This document shows positions 34,373 through 45,296 of a DNA stretch of 64,000 nucleotides, piece after piece. Positions within the stretch are counted from its first letter, which is position 1, and every line of letters begins with the position of its first letter. The notes below the pieces were generated by a model. The model was not told the DNA's origin and ran no database searches. It worked only from the letters and a program-made list of their open reading frames with translations. The DNA is from Peromyscus leucopus (lineage: Eukaryota > Chordata > Mammalia > Rodentia > Cricetidae), in assembly GCF_004664715.2 (NCBI RefSeq), contig NC_051070.1, positions 41,256,456-41,320,455 on the forward strand. The letters are read 5' to 3'. A program made the translations under genes and the position numbers.

Positions 34373-36239
34373 TGCTGGGAACCAGCCTCAGCAGTTTTGG
34401 GGTATGAAGGATGGGATATCTGGAAAGCGCAGTAATGACTCAGAGATAGTGCTCATGCAAGCTGACAGGTCACTTCAGGGTTCTGCAGTTGCTAAGTAGC
34501 TTCTCTGCTAGTATCTTTAGCTTCCCTAGCTTCTTTTAGCTTCTGCTTTTGCCCTGGTAACCTCAGTCTTTTATTATCATAAGCAAGGGAGAACAGAAAA
34601 AAAAAGGAGAAATCACCCAATACAAAATATTCTCATAATTCAAAGGTTATTCTTAGAAAATCACCAATATATTCTCCATCATCTTTAACTAAACACAGGA
34701 ACTAGCCCAGACTTAACACCAAAGCAAGCATAATCTATTTTTATTATTAATGATTATACAATCTTCTGAGTACTTGACCCAGTTGCTAGCAACGTGCAAT
34801 TTCACAAAAAAAGGTAAAAATAAGAACAGGGGTCAATGTACCAGACAGTCATTTCCTTCTCACACAGCCTGCTGTGACTTCAAGACCCCTGCAGCCACCT
34901 AAGTTCCTCCTCAGCCCTCTGCAAACACCAAGCCCCATGACCGATGGGCCACAATGACCTTGTAGCTAGAGTTTTCCTACCTTGCCCACAGTCAAGACAA
35001 ATCTCTGACACCTGCCAGTCCCACAGCTGCTCAGACTCAACAAAGTAAACACAGAGACTTATATTGCTTACAAACTGTATGAACGTGGCAGGCTTCTTGC
35101 TAACTGTTCTTATAGCTTAAATTAATCCATTTCCATAAATCTATACTTTGCTACATGGCTCGTGGCTTACGGGCATCTTCACATGCTGCTTGTCATGCGG
35201 AGGCTGGCAGTCTCTCCCTCTGCCTTCCTGTTCTTTCTTTTCTCCTCTCTGTTAGTCCCGCCTATACTTCCTGCCTGGCCACTGGGCAATCAATGTTTTA
35301 TTTATTGAACAATCAGAGTAATTTGACATACAGACCATCCCAGAGCATGACCTCAGACAACAAATCTGTCCTTTCAAGTCAACAACTTCTGTCCTTCTAT
35401 ATCCCAACAATTCTAAGGAAGACCTGATCCAATTTTCAGAGTTTCCATGAAGGGAAGCTCACTTTTCTTGGCAGCTCTTTTTAATCTAGGAACCCAATAA
35501 AACTTATAGCAATCACTCCAACCATTGCCACATTGTCTCCACACTCCTTAAGGAGGAATCAAAAGTATCTGGATTAAAGTTGCCATCTCCCTTTCTTGGT
35601 GGAGGCCACTAAATTCCTCCTATTCTAGGTTCCCACACTTTTAGTTTATCATCCCATCTATGTGTTACTCCATCCACAGTCATCAGCCAATACCCCTTAG
35701 GGTCTCAAGTTTTACATAATGCACTTGGAATATCCCCAGAAACTGAATTATTCATCATGGTCAATTTGAGTCCAGGGTGTTGATATATATCATACCGTGT
35801 GCTATAGTTGACCATACATTCAGTACAGTTTATCCAAGCATAAAAAGCTTCCCTAGGCTGCAGATTCTTTCCCACAAACTACATAACTGCCTTAACCCCA
35901 GCCTGGGTGATCATCTCTGTATAATTTCCTGTGAAATTTACTTCACTCCTTTCTTGTATCACAGAAATCACCATTGACCTAGGAACACAGAACATGAAGA
36001 TCAGATAGAAGAAAAAGACTAGTATTACAAGAAATCTTTATATAGAGGAGGACACGACATGTGCATGCCATAAAGCATGACCTTGGGACACGTAGGCATT
36101 TCTGCCTTGACCCTCTAGAGGCATGATAAGCAGAAATCTGGAAAGGAACACATGGAGGGTTAATGGTCCAGAATCTTGAGTACCCTGTTCTCCAATCTCT
36201 GCTGGCAGCATGTAAGCCATCTTATATGCTGTCCCTGGG
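34373..36239 (-). mobile_element. ERV-like insertion of unknown family within the old L1
   Basis: L1 sequence breaks at ...ttgggttt (34372) and resumes at about 36240 (aggttttcc). Read on the minus strand, the block begins with a possible U3 with a TATA-like 'ctatataaag' (about 36039-36048) and ends ...ctggttcccagca at 34373. An AATAAA signal lies on the minus strand near 34570-34580. The flanks gggttt and aggttt match 5 of 6. The middle has no recognisable retroviral motif. It carries the solo LTR at 34961-35347. LTR boundaries within it are not resolved. Confidence 0.45.
34961..35347 (-). mobile_element. Solo LTR (class II type) with perfect target duplication
   Basis: 387 bp. On the minus strand it starts tgctctgggatggtctgtat, has 'caataaataaaacattgatt' and ends ...ggaaaactctagctaca. 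A perfect 6-bp duplication, tgacct, sits at 34955-34960 and 35348-35353. Same family as 53648-54009 and as the right two-thirds of 52240-52758. Confidence 0.93.
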
Positions 36240-36723
36240 AGGTTTTCCTTTAAATCACTGAGCTATCTGTTCTCAGGTTCTTGGCTAGAACCTGACTTCT
36301 AGTGTAAGTGTGGGGTTTGTCTAATGGAGTGAGACTTAAATCCAATCAGATATTAGATGGCTACTCCAACAAGCTTTGTGCCACTATGGCACCAGCATAT
36401 ATTGCAGGCAAGTCATTATTTCTTGTAGATTAATAGTAGTTAGGTGATGCTTAATTTTCTCCTTTGGTAGTATGCAGAGAAACTTACTGTACCATGAATA
36501 CTAGTCTGTGGGTATGGAGGCTCTAGGTAGCCATCATTTAGTTTCGCTTGGTTCAGTTAATTGTGTAGGTGTTATCTTCAGCAATAAAGGCTTACTATCT
36601 GTTTGTGGAAATCTACCCAAGGGACCCCCCAAACATATAATCATGTTGATCAGCAACTTGATTATATGTAATGCATTTCAGATACTAGAATCTTCATTTG
36701 GTAGAAATGTCCTGTTGGGCATC
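36240..36723 (-). mobile_element. Old LINE-1, antisense: middle segment
   Basis: Continuation of the L1 at 33430-34372, with 'taaatccaatcagatattag', 'caagctttgtgccactatgg' and 'accatgaatactagtctg', typical of the old rodent L1 3' UTR. It parallels 3430-3700. Confidence 0.8.
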
Positions 36724-37057
36724 TGTGGGGCATTTCCCTACCAACCCCACAGCTCCCCAGAGTTTTCTTGAGTGTAAGCAGCAGGAAATAATAGATAGAA
36801 GGATTTATATTGCGGAGATAAACAGATAGAAAATAAAGGATAGCCTCGAGAAGGCCTGGAACATTTTCCAACAGGCCTCGACTGTATCTGCCCTTGGGTA
36901 TTTATAGAGACACCAAGGGGTAGAGCAAAAACCTCCTCCCCCAGCACAGCCAAATACAGACCATCTCAGACACCTGCACTCAGGCCTGTGGCCCTAATCA
37001 TCCTCTATGCAGACCTGCTGGGTAAAGCCACAAGGCACCTGAAAATGGGCTCCCACA
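36724..37057 (-). mobile_element. Solo LTR, second family
   Basis: 334 bp with matching termini (tgtggg...cccaca). On the minus strand it starts tgtgggagcccattttcagg, contains a TATA-like 'ctataaatacc' and an 'aatataaatcc' region, and ends ...ggaaatgccccaca. Flanks ggcatc and gggata match 4 of 6, consistent with an aged duplication. Its first 130 bp recur inside the mosaic LTR at 52240-52758. Confidence 0.82.
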
Positions 37058-37780
37058 GGGATACTTCTTCCCAGTTAGTTAGCAATTTCATTTAGATTGC
37101 CTTCTTATCTGTAACTGTTTTAGGTTTCCTTATGACCCCTCAAATAACCGATCATTTTATCTGTCCCTTACCATATACCCTCCCTCATCCTCTTTTACCT
37201 ACCCCTCCCTGTTTGATCCTCCCATTAAGGCCCTTGCCCACCTCATATACCCAAAACTATCTATTCTATTCCCCATGCCTAGGGGTGTCCCTCTATCTGT
37301 CCTATTCCTTTAATTTATGATAATCCTCTGTTGTTAAAAATATCGTAATCCATCTAATGAAGAGTTAACATGTAATAATTACATACAAGTGAGTACATAC
37401 CACACATATTTCTCAAAATGAATTATTTTACTCAGGATTATTTTTTTTCTAGCTCCATTCATGGACCTGTGAATTTTATTATTTCATTTTTTTAATGCTT
37501 CAGTAACATGTCCTCATATGAAGGTACCACATTTAATTTATCTATTAATGTAACATCTATGCTGTTTCCAATTTCTGGCTATTTTGAGTAGAGCATCAAT
37601 GAGCATGGATGAGCAAGTGTATCTCTAGTAAAGGGTAGAGTTCTTTAAGTATATGCCTAAGCCTGTTATACCTAAAATCAATAGATTTTTGAGGAAGATC
37701 TATTTCCAGATTCCCACGGAGCAGCTACCCTGACTTGTGGTCCAATTCTCAGCAGAATCTTTCTTTCTATCTTAAATGCC
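37058..37780 (-). mobile_element. Old LINE-1, antisense: ORF2-proximal segment
   Basis: Third part of the interrupted L1: proximal 3' UTR, then reversed ORF2 C-terminal sequence ('agtgagtacataccacac', 'tagctccattcatggacctg', 'agcatcaatgagcatggatg'). The upstream end fades near 37780. Confidence 0.75.
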
Positions 37781-37989
37781 CAGACCAAGTTTTACTGCCT
37801 GCATACCTATTGGCATTTTCGTTTTCTAAGTAGCAGTCAGAATCATTTCTTAATCTTGCTTACTGAGTTTCAATCTGTACCTGGCTTATTTCTCCAATTC
37901 TTCCAAATTTATTCCACAAATTCAGTTGAAGATTCAAGGACCAAATTGTCACCATAGTGATCTTACTTCACAGGACCCAATTATTTTCT

Positions 37990-38290
37990 TTAATCATCAC
38001 TGTGACAAAATGACTTAACCCGCTTAAAGAAAGAATTTACTTTGCCTGCCAAGGTTTAAGTGGGTTTAGTACATGGTTCTTTGGCCCATGTATTCAGGCA
38101 GTACATTATGGTGAAGAAAAGAGCAGAGAGAGAAAGAGACAGGAGGAAAACCTTAATAAGATATCTACTAGGATTTAGTAGTAGTGTCAACTTCCCTGAT
38201 GTCAACTCAATAAACATTCTATAATCACCCTATATGTCACCAGAAGTTAGACACCAAGTATTGTACACAAAACCTTGTAGAAATAGTTTC
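37990..38290 (-). mobile_element. URR1-like hAT fragment, antisense (tentative)
   Basis: 'atcactgtgacaaaatgact', 'aaagaatttactttgcctgc' and the internal sequence resemble the same kind of element as 26400-26566. Diverged and incomplete. Confidence 0.35.
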
Positions 38291-38373
38291 AAGTTACAGC
38301 ATTGTTTCACCTATTCTCTAATAATTTATTAACACAAATAGGCACATAAACACACTGACACACATGTGTGTAT

Positions 38374-38375
<2 letters not shown>

Positions 38376-38413
<38 letters not shown>
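38376..38413. repeat. (AC)n microsatellite
   Basis: 19 AC units, preceded by a short mixed CA/TG tract. Confidence 0.95.
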
Positions 38414-38416
<3 letters not shown>

Positions 38417-38822
38417 CATCAAGACTACTGATTCTGTAACCAGCTGGACTCCATTGGAGTATAGTTTCAACCACTTATTTGTCACGTTATCTTAACTTAA
38501 GCATTTACCTAAATAGCTGTTTTTCACAATATACCTCTCTCAAATGTACACAGCATTAGTAGCATTTATTTCTTGATGTTACTGTGAAGCTCAAATGAAA
38601 TTATTCATGTAAAACTTAGTATACCATAATCGTTTTGAAAATTTTCATTGTTATTACTCATGTGTTTTGTTTAGTAGCTGGTAATTTTATTTCATTCTCA
38701 CTGACAATACACATAATGTATTATCCCTTTAGTTCCCATTTCTGCTTCTCATTCTAATTTGTATTTGTCAACTTTCCTAGAATCCCATATGCAAATATGA
38801 TGCTTAAAAAGTGTTTTCACAA

Positions 38823-39887
38823 ATAAATTGTGGCACATATACACAATGGAATACTACTCAGCAGAGATAAACAATGACATCATGAGGTTTGCAAGCAAAT
38901 GGATGGATCTAGAAAAAATCATCCTGAGTGAGGTAACCCAGACTCAGAAAGACAAACATGGTATGTACTCACTCATAGGAGGATACTAGATGTGGAACAA
39001 GGATGACTGGACTGCTACTCACATCACCAGTGAGGCTACCTGTAAAACAGGACCCCAAGAAAGACACGGGGATCGCCCAATGACGGAGAAATGGCTGAGA
39101 TCTACATGAACAACCTGGACATGAGTGGGAGCAAGGAAGGGCGAGGGTCGAGGGAAAGAGAGCGGGAGATCCCAGCTTGATCAAGAACAGAGAGGGAGAA
39201 CAAGGAATAGGAGACCATGGTAAATGAAGACCACATGAGAAAAGGAAGAAACAAAGTGCTAGAGAGGCCCACAGAAATCCACAAAGATACCCCCACAATA
39301 GACTGCTGGCAATGGTCAAGAGACAGCCAGAACTGACCTACTCTGGTGATTGGATGACCAAACACCCTAATAGTTGTGCCAGAAACCCCATCCAAGGACT
39401 GAGGAATCTGGATGCCAAGATCCACGGCTAGGCCCCGGGTGGAGTGTTGGGAGTCTAGTTAGTGAGAAAGAGGAGCGTTTATACGAGCGAGAATTGTTGA
39501 AACCAAGGTTGGATAAAGCACAGGGACAAATAGCCAAATGAATGGAAACATGAAGTATGAACCAAAGGCTGAGGGGCCCCCAACTGGATCAGGCCCCTCT
39601 GAATAGGTGAGACAGTCGATTGGCTTGATCTGTCTGGGAGGCATCTAGGCAGTGGTACCAGGTCCTGGGCTCATTGCATGAGTTAGCTGTTTGAAACCTG
39701 GGACTTATGCAGTGACTCTTGGCTCAATCTGGGAGGAGGGGACTGGACCTGCCTGAACTGAGTCTACCAGGTCTATCTCAGTCTTCAGGGGAGGCTTTGT
39801 CCTGGAGGAGATGGGAATGGAGAGAACAAGAGAATCTGTGCTGTTATGTAGAACTGAATGGTATAGTAAAATAAAATAAAATAAAAT
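38823..39887 (+). mobile_element. 5'-truncated LINE-1 3' end with target duplication
   Basis: Last ~150 bp of ORF2 ('acacaatggaatactactca', 'aaatggatggatctagaaaa') plus 3' UTR and a (AAAAT)n tail. Flanking repeats aaaaagtgttttcacaa (38806-38822) and aaaaagcgttttcacaa (39888-39904) differ at one position. It shares the family of 770-2494. The minus-strand frames of 107 and 116 codons here are reversed 3' UTR. Confidence 0.92.
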
Positions 39888-39969
39888 AAAAAGCGTTTTC
39901 ACAATCAGGGACAGCTAAAATTACCTGTGAGTATAAGAAAAAACCAAAAAAAAAAAAAATGGCTAATCT

Positions 39970-40331
39970 CAATCATGGCAACTCAAAGAGTCTGAACCAA
40001 CAACCAGGGAGCAAGCATGAGATTTGTGACAGTTGTGTATTGTTTTATTTCTATGACTCCTGGCAATGGGAGCAGGGGCTGTCCCTGGTGCTTTGAATGG
40101 CTCTTGGGACCCTATTCCTCATGCCTTGCCCAGCCTGAATACAAGGGGAGGTGCTTGGTCTTACAGCCTGATATGCCAAACTTCACTGATGCCCATGGGA
40201 GGTATTCCCCTTCCTGAGGGAATACAGTGGCTATGGGGATTGGGAATGGGGGAATGGAGGTGGGGAAAGGGAGTGGTAAGAGAGGAGAGGGGAGGCTGTG
40301 GTCAGGATGTAGCATAAATAAATTAAATAAA
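39970..40331 (+). mobile_element. LINE-1 3' UTR end, different family
   Basis: 'actcctggcaatgggagcag', 'gggctgtccctggtgctttg' and 'aggctgtggtcaggatgtag' followed by 'cataaataaattaaataaaa' match an older rodent L1 terminus. 5'-truncated; no clear target duplication. Confidence 0.8.
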
Positions 40332-40924
40332 AGTAGATATAAATGAATACTAATGAATGACATTCATACATCAGCCTAGAATTTCAGACCTGAATTTGAA
40401 GACATAATATCATCATAAATTAGATTAAAAAATAATTATTTAGATTGTTGTTAGGTATTATGCTGGTTTAGTAAATTGGTGGTTGTGAATTCTCCATGAC
40501 TTCACTAGTCCAGAGAAGTTGACTAGGTTTCCAGTATCAGACATGATTTTCTTCTTCTGGAGTGGACCTTACATCTAAATTGCAGACATGGTAGTTATTG
40601 CCAAAGTATGTCTGCCACTATTGCAACCATTAATACAGTTCATAGCATTTAATTCATATCTTAACCTTGGCATTAGTTACACTATTCATTGGTCATTACA
40701 GTGATCTACTTTCTATTCATTGATGTGAAGAATATCTAAGGTCAAGTGACATATTTCTTCTATTCTGCACTAAAGATAGCATGCTTATGTTGTGAAGCAT
40801 ATTGTGTGTTCCTTAAATGTGTGTTGAATGAGGAGTTTACCATATTCATACAGCTTCAACTACCTGTAACCACAGTACTGTTCTTGGGCAGATTAACCTG
40901 AACCTCTCACCAAGAATCAAATTA
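40332..40924. other. Unrecognised DNA
   Basis: No recognisable gene or repeat. Confidence 0.35.
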
Positions 40925-41040
40925 CAGAGAAGAATGGTGGTGCAGAGCTGTAACCCTGACTCTCAGCAGCCTAAGATAAGCTGCTTATCAGTCTGTACAC
41001 AGCCTGGGTTACATGGTAAGACCTTGCCCAATAATTAAAA
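40925..41040 (+). mobile_element. Old B1-like SINE
   Basis: Diverged monomer: 'aatggtggtgcagagctgta' head, 'cacagcctgggttacatggt' and 'aagaccttgccca' end, resembling proto-B1 sequences. Confidence 0.55.
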
Positions 41041-42339
41041 CACACATCAGCAATTAACAAAACAACCAAAGACCAAATTATATTCATATTTATTGCTTGA
41101 TATATCATACCAATTTACAAATAAAAGATTTTTCAAGTACTATTAAAATATTAGAGGGCAAGGAAAATATCCATGATAATAAGAGCATAAAATATATTTG
41201 ATAGAAGTACAAAAATTTAACAAGATGCTTCATAAGCTTCCATTTTGAATGTCAGTTCTAACTACATATAAGTTAATTGAAATGTATCGATTGAGTCTGA
41301 TTAATATAGGTGTGCAATGCTTTTATTTATTTGAAATGTTGTTTATAATAAAGGGAAAATAAAAAATAAAGATCAATTCCAAGAAATATATCAAGCATCA
41401 GAAGGAAACTCAGATATACCTAGGGTATTAGAATTATTAGAAAGTATTTAAAGGGGCCATGATTAATGTGTTAAAAGTTCTAGTAGAAAAAAACTACATT
41501 CATATACTAAGCAAGAAGAAAGGCATATTATAGGCAGAGAGATGGTAAATAAAATAAATAAAAGGAAGGAATCAAAAATGGAGGCACATATCTGCCATTG
41601 ACAATGTGGAATTTATCACAATATCTTATCTCAAAAATACACAGCAAACAACAATATATTATAGAAATAAAAAGGTAAATATATGAATCTTTCAAAAACA
41701 ATATAAAATGAATTAACAACTGCTTTGACAAATGTATTAGTACATTATACATGGTGTAGAAATGTAATGGTGAGATTGAAAAATAGTAACAGGTACCCTC
41801 AAAACTAAACGGAATATATAAAGACACAGAAAATGGAAGAGACTATGCAAACTGTGAGATAAAATACAAAAGATATAACATACACATAATGGAAATATCT
41901 GAAGGAGAATATGATAGAGGTTTTTGTGGCAAAGACTAGCTTTAAATTATGTCAGCAACCTCATCACACTCATAGAATCTAAGAGAACCCAAAGCAGAAT
42001 GATCCAGGAAACTTCTATGTTGGCATTTTGTAATCAATCCAAAATAGCCAAATGAAAGAGAAAGTCAAAGAAGAAACATAAGAACCAAAATCTTACATAC
42101 GAAAAGGATGGAACAAAGCTACCAATTGCTGTATATTTCTTAAGAGATGCAGATGAAAAGGAAATGGGAGGAACTAGTCAAAGTGATGAAAAAATAAGAA
42201 ACATCTGGAATTCTGCAGCTGGAATTATGTTTGATTTAAAAAAAAAAAAAAAAAGCCTGTCCCAAAAAAGAAGGCTTACTGGAATTTTCTCATAACTTTC
42301 ATTGCAAGAAATGTGACTTTTTCGCTTTTCTTCTCTTTT
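41041..42339. other. AT-rich DNA, possibly very old L1 relics
   Basis: Purine-rich in places (41880-42230) as in decayed L1 coding strand, but I cannot align it with confidence. A-run at about 42237-42254. Confidence 0.3.
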
Positions 42340-43060
42340 CATTTTTCCTTTTTTATTAAATTATTTTATTATTATTTTTATAAAATTCAGTTTACATAGC
42401 AACCATAGATCCCCCTCTTTTCCCTCCTCCAACACCCATCCACCTCTCCTTTCCCACCTCTCATCCCATCCTCCAACAGGGTTAGTTCTCCCATGGAGGA
42501 ACAGCTAATCCTGGTACATTCAGTTGAGGCAGGATCAAGCTCCTCCCAGGTTTTTCAGGAGTGAGCAGGGTGTCTGATCATAGGTAATGGGATCGTGAAA
42601 GCTGGCTCATGCACCAGGGAGAGATCCTGATCATACTGCCAGGGGGCCCTCAAACAGACCCGGCTATATAACTGTCTCCCGTATGCAGAGGGTCTAGTCC
42701 GGTCCGATGCAGGTTCCACAGCTGTCTAAATAAAGTTCGTGAGTTCCTTTGAATTTGGTTCAAATGTCTTTGTAGATTTCCCTATCATGATCTTGATGCC
42801 TCTTGCTCATGTAATCCCTCTTTCCTCTCTTCGACTGGACTCTCAGAGCTTGGTCTGGTGCATGGTTGTGGATCTTTGCATGTGCCACATCTGATTGTTA
42901 GTGTGGTTCACAGGCATTATAGCTGAGAAGAAGTCTTGGCTGTTTCCCTCTTGTGGATGACGCCTCCTAGGACTACAGAAGTAGTCCACATGGAGGAGGC
43001 TTTCAGGTCAGTTGCATTTTAGGAGCATCTGAGCCCTCTGTCTAAAGTGAATAGTAGCTT
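42340..43060 (-). mobile_element. LINE-1 3' UTR, antisense
   Basis: Begins with an antisense A/T-rich tail (42340-42400) and 'ctcccatggaggaacagcta', 'ggttccacagctgtctaaat' and 'cctatcatgatcttgatgcc'. It is the same 3' UTR family as the twin-primed L1 at 49387-50394 and allows that element's junction to be read. Confidence 0.8.
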
Positions 43061-43249
43061 TAACAATAGGGATTTAGCTCAGATGACTGGGAGCATAGTC
43101 ATAGAAGGGAAATAGTAATAGTCAATAATGATTTGGGAATTGACTGGGAGCAACCAAGAGAAATAGCAATTGTCAATCACGGCTCGGGAATCACTTGGAG
43201 AAGCCTTACCAACAACTTAAATGAGAGCTTCTCATGTCATGCTTAGTGG

Positions 43250-43653
43250 TGGAATTTTTGATTGATGACTTTTAACTCTTGGAGGGAGCACTGTCATCCC
43301 AAATGTTGAAATTCTATTTAAATATATGTATGTTTATACATCAAGTTATGCGCATCATAGGTAATTGTAGGTACATAGATAATCATCTAATTTCTTATTA
43401 CTTTTTCAGATATCCTTTTTAAAAAATTCATATCTCCTTCTATATCCATTTCCTTCTCCACTACCGATATTTTATCTCCTGTTTTCCCCATTTGTCCTTC
43501 ATATTACTTATACTCTACTATTTCTTTCTTATTGATACCCTGCTTCCCACTTCCACAATGGTATATTTTTATGTTTCTGGATTCTAAAGTTATTTCAAAA
43601 TATATCTAGTCACATCTGAAAATTTGAATCTAGAAGGCTCAGATGAGGGAGAA
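43250..43653 (-). mobile_element. Old LINE-1, antisense: 3' UTR part
   Basis: Antisense L1 3' UTR ('cttggagggagcactgtcat', 'cacatctgaaaatttgaatc'). It continues on the far side of the small chimeric insertion at 43654-43812. Confidence 0.65.
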
Positions 43654-43716
43654 GCCCGGCTATCTCAGTCAGTAGAGCCTGAGATACAATCTCAGGGTCA
43701 TGGGTTCATGCCCTAA
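43654..43716 (+). pseudogene. tRNA-Lys(CTT) pseudogene portion of the chimera
   Basis: Matches the 5' acceptor strand (gcccggc), D arm (ctcagtcagtagagc), anticodon stem (tgaga...tctca) and T arm (gggtcatgggttc). The anticodon loop is two bases short and lacks a clear CTT, and the 3' acceptor strand is missing, so it cannot be a working tRNA gene. Confidence 0.78.
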
Positions 43717-43812
43717 ATGGTCTTATAATAAAAACCTGGAGCCAGATAGCAGGGTGAAAGCTGAAAGATCAGAGAAGCCTAGCAAGCCACAGCCACCACC
43801 TCTTATTTTCAT
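43654..43812 (+). mobile_element. Chimeric insertion: tRNA-Lys-like sequence joined to reversed LTR U5
   Basis: Sits inside an otherwise continuous antisense L1. 43654 to about 43716 follows tRNA-Lys(CTT) from its first base: gcccggctatctcagtcagt, then 'agagcctgaga', a shortened anticodon loop, 'tctcagggtcatgggttc' and 'atgccc', lacking the last ~15 nt of the acceptor side. From about 43717, 'ctaaatggtcttataataaa' and 'gtgaaagctgaaagatcaga' follow the reverse complement of the 3' end of the LTR at 57610-58118. No target duplication is seen. The order tRNA then complement of U5 is that of minus-strand strong-stop DNA. Confidence 0.7.
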
Positions 43813-44470
43813 GTAAAGTTTGTCTTTCTGGGTCAGTGTTACCTCATTCAATATGAGTTTTTTTTTTCCAGTTCCATTCATTTACCTGCAAAGTTCATGA
43901 TTTCATTTTTCTTTATAGGTAAATAGTATTCCAATATGTCTATATATGGCATTCTCCTTATCCATTAATCATTTGAGGATATTTAAGTTGTTCTCATTTC
44001 CTAACTATTGTGAATAGACAACAGCAATGAACATGAATGAGCAAGTATCTCTGCTGTAGGGTGTGGAAGCATTTACCTTTGGGTAAATGCGAAGGAGATA
44101 TATATGTAGATAGGCCTTCTGGCACATTGATTTTTAGCCTTTTGATAACACACCACACTAATTTCTATGGCTAGGTCAGTTTACATTCTTACTAAAGTAA
44201 ATGAGAGTTCCATTTCTATACATTCCATCCAGTATTTCTTGTCAGGTATATTGTCGATCATTGACATTCTGACTGGCCTAAAATGGAATCTCTAAAGTAT
44301 TTTGGTTTACCTTTCCATAATTACTAAGAAAGGTGAACATTTTTGAGGTATTGCCCCAAATTCTCTCCCTTTGAGAATGTTCTATTCATGCCCCAGGACC
44401 ATTTTTGACTTGCTCAATTGCTTTTTTGACCATTTTTTTAAAATTTATATATTCTTAATACTAAACTATT
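43813..44470 (-). mobile_element. Old LINE-1, antisense: ORF2 C-terminal part
   Basis: Resumes at 'catgtaaagtttgtctttct', then 'ccagttccattcatttacct', 'acagcaatgaacatgaatga' and so on: reversed ORF2 with many lesions. Confidence 0.75.
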
Positions 44471-44539
44471 TTTATATAAGGAATGCATTCAAACTACATA
44501 TAAATTTTTTTAGTCTTCCAAATTACACATATTCATTGT

Positions 44540-44650
44540 GCTGAATAGTTTTATGTCAACTTGATATAAGCTAACGTCATCTAAGAGGAGGGAGCTCAAT
44601 TAAGGGAATGCATTCATTAAGATCAGGCAGCACTCGGGAGGCATGTAAAG
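44540..44650 (+). mobile_element. URR1B-like hAT element, left part
   Basis: 'gttttatgtcaacttgatat' and 'gaggagggagctcaattaag' match the start of URR1B. It is split by RCHARR1 at 44651-44878. A 'cactcgggaggca' word (44635-44646 region) also occurs at 45151. Confidence 0.75.
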
Positions 44651-44878
44651 CAGTGATTCTCAATCAGTGAATCATGACTCCTTTGGAGGTTGGACAAGAC
44701 CCTTTCATAGGGGTCACATAAGACCATCAGAAAATACAGATATTTGCACTATAATTGATAAGAATAGCAAAATTACAGTTATGAAGTAGCAACAAAAATG
44801 ATTTTATGGTTGGGGTGATCACCACAACATGAGGAATAGTATTAAGGGGCTGCACCATTAGGACATTTGAGAACACTG
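44651..44878 (+). mobile_element. RCHARR1-like hAT element, nested
   Basis: Terminal inverted repeats cagtgattctcaa...gagaacactg. The inside matches the rodent Charlie-derived RCHARR1 ('ttacagttatgaagtagcaa', 'tggttggggtgatcaccaca'). Non-autonomous, no transposase. It is inserted in URR1B, so it is the younger of the two. Confidence 0.88.
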
Positions 44879-45150
44879 CTGTAGGACATTTTCTTAATTA
44901 GTGATTGATGGGGAATGGCCTAGCCCACTGTCTTGAGTTCTGTATGCAAACAGGCTGAACAATCCATGGGGGAGAAAATCGGTAAGCAGCACCAAGGCCT
45001 CTGTATCAGCTCCTGCTTCCAGGGCTTGCTACATCTTACTTCCTTCAGTGATGAACTATGATGTGTAAGTCTTAGCCAAATGAACCCTGTCCTCCCCAAG
45101 TTGCTTTTGTCATGGTGTTTCATCATAGCAGCAGAGACCCTAACCACTAG
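44879..45150 (+). mobile_element. URR1B-like hAT element, right part
   Basis: 'cattttcttaattagtgatt' through 'ccaagttgcttttgtcatgg' and 'agcagagaccctaaccacta', a typical URR1B right end. Confidence 0.82.
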
Positions 45151-45296
45151 CACTCGGGAGGCAGAGCCAGGTGGATCTCTGTGAGTTCGAGGCCAGCCTG
45201 GTCTACAGAGCGAGATCTAGGAAAGGCACAAAGCTACACAGAGAAACCCTGTCTCGAAAACAAACAAACAAAAATAATAATAAAATAAATAAAGAA
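45151..45296 (+). mobile_element. B1 SINE, 5'-truncated
   Basis: Starts in the middle of B1 ('cactcgggaggcagagccag'), then 'gttcgaggccagcctggtct', 'aggaaaggcacaaagctaca' and an A-rich tail with (AAAT/AAC) variants. Good match to consensus with few changes, so relatively young. Cricetid-like internal segment. Confidence 0.92.

Noticed and set aside
43654..43716. Functional tRNA-Lys gene
   Set aside because: Shortened anticodon loop, missing 3' acceptor strand and no Pol III terminator immediately after the tRNA-like body.
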